Positions 61,364 to 64,000 of a stretch of 64,000 nt of DNA are shown here, piece after piece. The DNA lies in the NCBI RefSeq assembly GCF_051380735.1, contig NZ_JBNYXQ010000012.1:1-64000 (forward strand). The letters are read 5' to 3'. Source of the DNA: Janthinobacterium sp051380735. Lineage in GTDB: Bacteria; Pseudomonadota; Gammaproteobacteria; Burkholderiales; Burkholderiaceae_D. The translations under genes were made by a program, and so were the position numbers. The notes beneath the pieces are model-generated. The model was not told the origin of the DNA and did not search any database. It worked only from the letters and a program-made list of their open reading frames with translations. The stretch's first letter is position 1, and every line of letters starts with the position of its first letter.

Positions 61364-64000
61364 ATGGCATTTGCAATGAACACCACATGGACCAGCCCTT
61401 GCGGTGCATTGAGCATGGATGGCAGCGTGCAGGCAAGTAGCATGGACTTGTCGGTACGCATTTACCGCAGCGCCCTGCCGACACAGTGCGACACTGTTGC
61501 CGTCGTGCCGGGAGTGCCGGCCCAGTTCAGCATCCATTTCCCCGGCGGCTACTACGCCTACGGCTACCTGAACCTGGAACCGGCGCCTGCCGGCTTCGGC
61601 GCGGTCTGCCTGATCGATGTCCACCATGGCCCCGGCAATGGCACGCCCGAACTGAGCGCCAGCGGGCACTTGGGGCCGTTTCCTGTTCCCGTGCCGCCCA
61701 CCCCAACACCCTGCCCACCGCAGCCGAAATCCGATCCTGCTCCCGATCCAGATCCCGCCCCTGATCCGGACCCCGATCCGGCCCCGGAACCGGACCCGGA
61801 TGCTGGAAACCATGACAACGCGCTGTTTCCGTATATGTATATCCGGACATGGCCACTGGTCAAACCGCTCCAGGCACAGTTGCGCTTTGTGAACTACACG
61901 CCGCTGATGAGCAGCCCGCCGCAAGACAGCTTCTATGGCAGCCTGGCATGCGCAGCCACCAGAGCCGAGATGGAAGCGTGTGCACTTGACTTCATCGAGG
62001 GGGCAGCGCCATATCAAGGCCAGTTCCTCACGGCCGCCGAGCTGCAGGCCGCCCCGTTCCTCCAGCTTGCCGAACTGGCTGACGCAGTCATCGGGCTGGA
62101 GTACGTCCCCGCCGCCGTCCAAGCCTGGATTGCTGACAACCAGTTGGCGGCCCTCGCGGGCACTGCCGCCTACACATCCGCTCTGGCACGCCTGTGGGAC
62201 AGCTATTTCGCTCTCGTGATTGCCCCCTGGAGCGAGCCGGCCTTGCTGCCGCGCTATGGCGCACTACTGGTATCGGCCCACACGCTGGCCTGCGTGATGA
62301 CGCCGCCGCCAGCAACCGTGCCCGACCGGAAAATGCTGCGGGAACTGACACAAGCATCGATCGTGCTGCCCAAGGCCGTGTTCCCTTTGCCGGCAGCCAC
62401 CAGCTCGCCGCCAGCCGCCTCGCCGCCGTCCGGCGTCAGCGGCTGGATCGGACCGTACGCCATCGGCGATCTGCATATGGTACGCCAGCGCCTGCTCGCT
62501 TACGCCCCCGGGGAGGTTGCGGCGATCGAAACCGTCATGCGTGGCGAGCGCAAGGAAGTGAGCCGGCACCATGCACGCCACCAGATCGAGGTCGACGTGG
62601 CGCAACGTGGCTCAGGCGAACAACTCGACAACAATACCGCTGATACGCGCAGCGACCTGCTGAGTGAAACGCTGAGGACTATTGCAGAAAAGACCACCAA
62701 CAAAAACTACAACAACCTCAATTCAAGCTATGGCCCGCCTACCACCGCCACCGTCAGTGGCGGCCCGGTCGTGACGACCGTCCAGCAAGGCCCCAACAGC
62801 GACGACATGACGCGCTTTGCACGTGAAGTGCTCAACAAGACCGTCAACCGGATCAGCCGCAGCGTCGGCGCCCTGCGCTCAAGCAGCCTGGCGCTGGAGT
62901 CGACCGAGACCGTGACCAGCACAGTCGATAACACCGAAGGCACGGACAGCCAAATGTGCGTCTTTCGCTGGATTAACAAAGTCTATACAGCGCGGGTGGT
63001 CAACTACGGCCAGCGCCTGATGATCGAATTCATGCTCGACACCCCGGCGCTTGCCTACCGACGCGAGGTGGAGCTGGGACAGCGCGCGGCCCTGTATGCG
63101 CCGCGCTCACCGGCGGCGCAAGGCATCCTGAGCTTCGAAGACATCGAGCGCGACAACTATGCGCGCCTGGCGGCCGAGTACCACGCCACCGATATCGTCC
63201 CGCCGCCGCCGGAAATGAGCTATGTGTCGGCGGTGCTGGGAGCGGGCGAAGCAAAGCTGGTGGGCCTGCCACCGGCCTGCCGCGCCAGGTTCGCAGTAGT
63301 CAACGCAATCGTCTCGCCCGGCAGTACCGCGCCGGCGGTGATGGTCGGCAACAAGACCGTACTGGCGCCGTATGGCGCGGTGGCCATGCCCGCCGGCTGC
63401 GGCAGTAGCCTGCCGGTAGCAGTAGCCGGTACGCCAGCATCACTATCGCCGCCCGCAGTTGGCCCGGCAGACACGGCCCAGGTACTGGTCACCGTCACGA
63501 TTACCTGTGTGCCGAGCGACAGCGCGATGGCCGAGTGGCGCATCCAGACCTACAAGACCCTGATGCAGGCCTACAGCGTGCTGTGCACCGGGCGCACGGG
63601 CCAGGAACTGCCCGGCCATCCTGATTTTCGGCAACGCCCTGCGCTGGCGGCGCGACGCATCGAGACAAGTGAGCTGCGGCGTGCTTGCCTGCGCCTGGTG
63701 CAGGAGCGATGCGCCGCACTGACCGGCCTGCCGTACGCGGCCAGGCCGATGCGGCCGGGGCCGGGGCATGGCGAATTTATCGATGACATGTTCGAATGGA
63801 ATGAAATGAGTGTCCGTTATTACCGCAGAGATGGCGTCGGCGCGCCTCTTCCAGACCTCGACCAGGAAGCGGATGGGGCAATGCCACTGGCCGCTTTCCT
63901 CGATGCCGGCCTGGCGCGTGTCATGGTACCCGCGCGACCGCAGCAAGCCATGGAATTACTGTACCTGCTGTCGAGTGGCACACCGTGGCAGGGCGGCGCC
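61364..64000 (+). CDS. Very large unknown protein, 3' end beyond the window
   Basis: The frame is open from the ATG at 61364 to the last base, at least 879 residues, with no stop. Segments in order: a beta-rich N-terminal region (residues 1-110, GGYYAYGYLNLEPA), a Pro/Asp-rich linker (about 117-147, repeats of DPDPAP), a helical middle (about 150-560), a strand-rich part (about 600-740) and a C-terminal part with FEWNEMSVRYYRR (809-821) and FLDAGLARVMVPARP. This last pattern recalls large hypothetical proteins with FEW-x-x-M...YY-type motifs. No signal peptide. I see no close family. It is divergent from the five-gene operon and likely shares regulation with it. Confidence 0.85.
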   Translation, partial: MAFAMNTTWTSPCGALSMDGSVQASSMDLSVRIYRSALPTQCDTVAVVPGVPAQFSIHFPGGYYAYGYLNLEPAPAGFGAVCLIDVHHGPGNGTPELSASGHLGPFPVPVPPTPTPCPPQPKSDPAPDPDPAPDPDPDPAPEPDPDAGNHDNALFPYMYIRTWPLVKPLQAQLRFVNYTPLMSSPPQDSFYGSLACAATRAEMEACALDFIEGAAPYQGQFLTAAELQAAPFLQLAELADAVIGLEYVPAAVQAWIADNQLAALAGTAAYTSALARLWDSYFALVIAPWSEPALLPRYGALLVSAHTLACVMTPPPATVPDRKMLRELTQASIVLPKAVFPLPAATSSPPAASPPSGVSGWIGPYAIGDLHMVRQRLLAYAPGEVAAIETVMRGERKEVSRHHARHQIEVDVAQRGSGEQLDNNTADTRSDLLSETLRTIAEKTTNKNYNNLNSSYGPPTTATVSGGPVVTTVQQGPNSDDMTRFAREVLNKTVNRISRSVGALRSSSLALESTETVTSTVDNTEGTDSQMCVFRWINKVYTARVVNYGQRLMIEFMLDTPALAYRREVELGQRAALYAPRSPAAQGILSFEDIERDNYARLAAEYHATDIVPPPPEMSYVSAVLGAGEAKLVGLPPACRARFAVVNAIVSPGSTAPAVMVGNKTVLAPYGAVAMPAGCGSSLPVAVAGTPASLSPPAVGPADTAQVLVTVTITCVPSDSAMAEWRIQTYKTLMQAYSVLCTGRTGQELPGHPDFRQRPALAARRIETSELRRACLRLVQERCAALTGLPYAARPMRPGPGHGEFIDDMFEWNEMSVRYYRRDGVGAPLPDLDQEADGAMPLAAFLDAGLARVMVPARPQQAMELLYLLSSGTPWQGGA

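Noticed and set aside
62088..63946. Several minus-strand open frames opposite the giant gene
   Set aside because: The plus-strand frame is continuous over the whole region with plausible protein composition; the antisense ones are short, interrupted and compositionally odd.

Overview
The window is GC-rich chromosomal DNA of a Gram-negative betaproteobacterium. I infer the family Oxalobacteraceae (a Massilia, Duganella or Janthinobacterium relative) from the codon usage, the gene set (ssuEADCB, SfnB/DszA-type oxygenases, EpsC-type serine acetyltransferase, LamB/MalEFGK, CHASE3 chemoreceptor) and six intergenic palindromes with arms GGGGTCAGACCC that I remember as common in that group. No rRNA, tRNA, CRISPR array, insertion sequence or prophage was seen. 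Coding density is high and almost all genes are intact; the only gene cut by the window edge is the large one at 61364-64000.

Layout. 0.1-8.4 kb: two divergent organosulfur operons, ssuEADCB (minus strand) and an SfnB-like flavoprotein, a MetQ-like binding protein and a DszA-like monooxygenase (plus strand). 8.4-10.9 kb: an AT-richer islet of four unknown genes separated by degenerate dispersed repeats. 11-18.5 kb: a B3-type metallo-beta-lactamase homologue with an altered metal motif, a META lipoprotein, a serine acetyltransferase, a Bcr/CflA exporter, an AhpD-like protein facing its probable MocR regulator, and a DUF1287 protein. 18.5-32.3 kb: two chemoreceptors, thioredoxin 2, the ArgP/ArgO pair, a lipoprotein esterase, a creatininase-like/beta-propeller pair, an atypical patatin, and a LysR regulator facing a DHA2 exporter.

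32.3-44.4 kb is a complete maltodextrin regulon: a LamB porin, a LacI-type repressor, and a seven-gene operon (GH13 alpha-glucosidase, MalK, MalE, MalF, MalG, exported MalS-like amylase, PfkB-type sugar kinase). Both transcription units start from near-identical promoters in which a 14-16 bp palindrome fills the spacer between -35 and -10, with extra operators downstream. The repressor gene between them is the obvious ligand of these sites.

44.5-54 kb holds metY, then two co-oriented minus-strand groups: a MoxR-type AAA ATPase, an unknown partner, and a protein joining a HEIGHH metallopeptidase-like domain to a von Willebrand A domain; then an unknown 197-residue protein, a PaaK-like adenylating enzyme and a NadR-like protein, linked by 4-bp overlaps.

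54-64 kb is the least described part: a membrane Ser/Thr kinase with a TPR tail coupled to an unknown beta-rich protein; a five-gene minus-strand operon of three tandem paralogous beta-sandwich-like proteins (reminiscent of RhiA), a Pro-Ala-linker protein and a DUF1906 (Rv2525c-type) protein; and, divergent from it across a repeat-rich promoter region, a protein of at least 879 residues that runs off the window. None of these operon products has an evident signal peptide. This cluster is my main candidate for an undescribed system.
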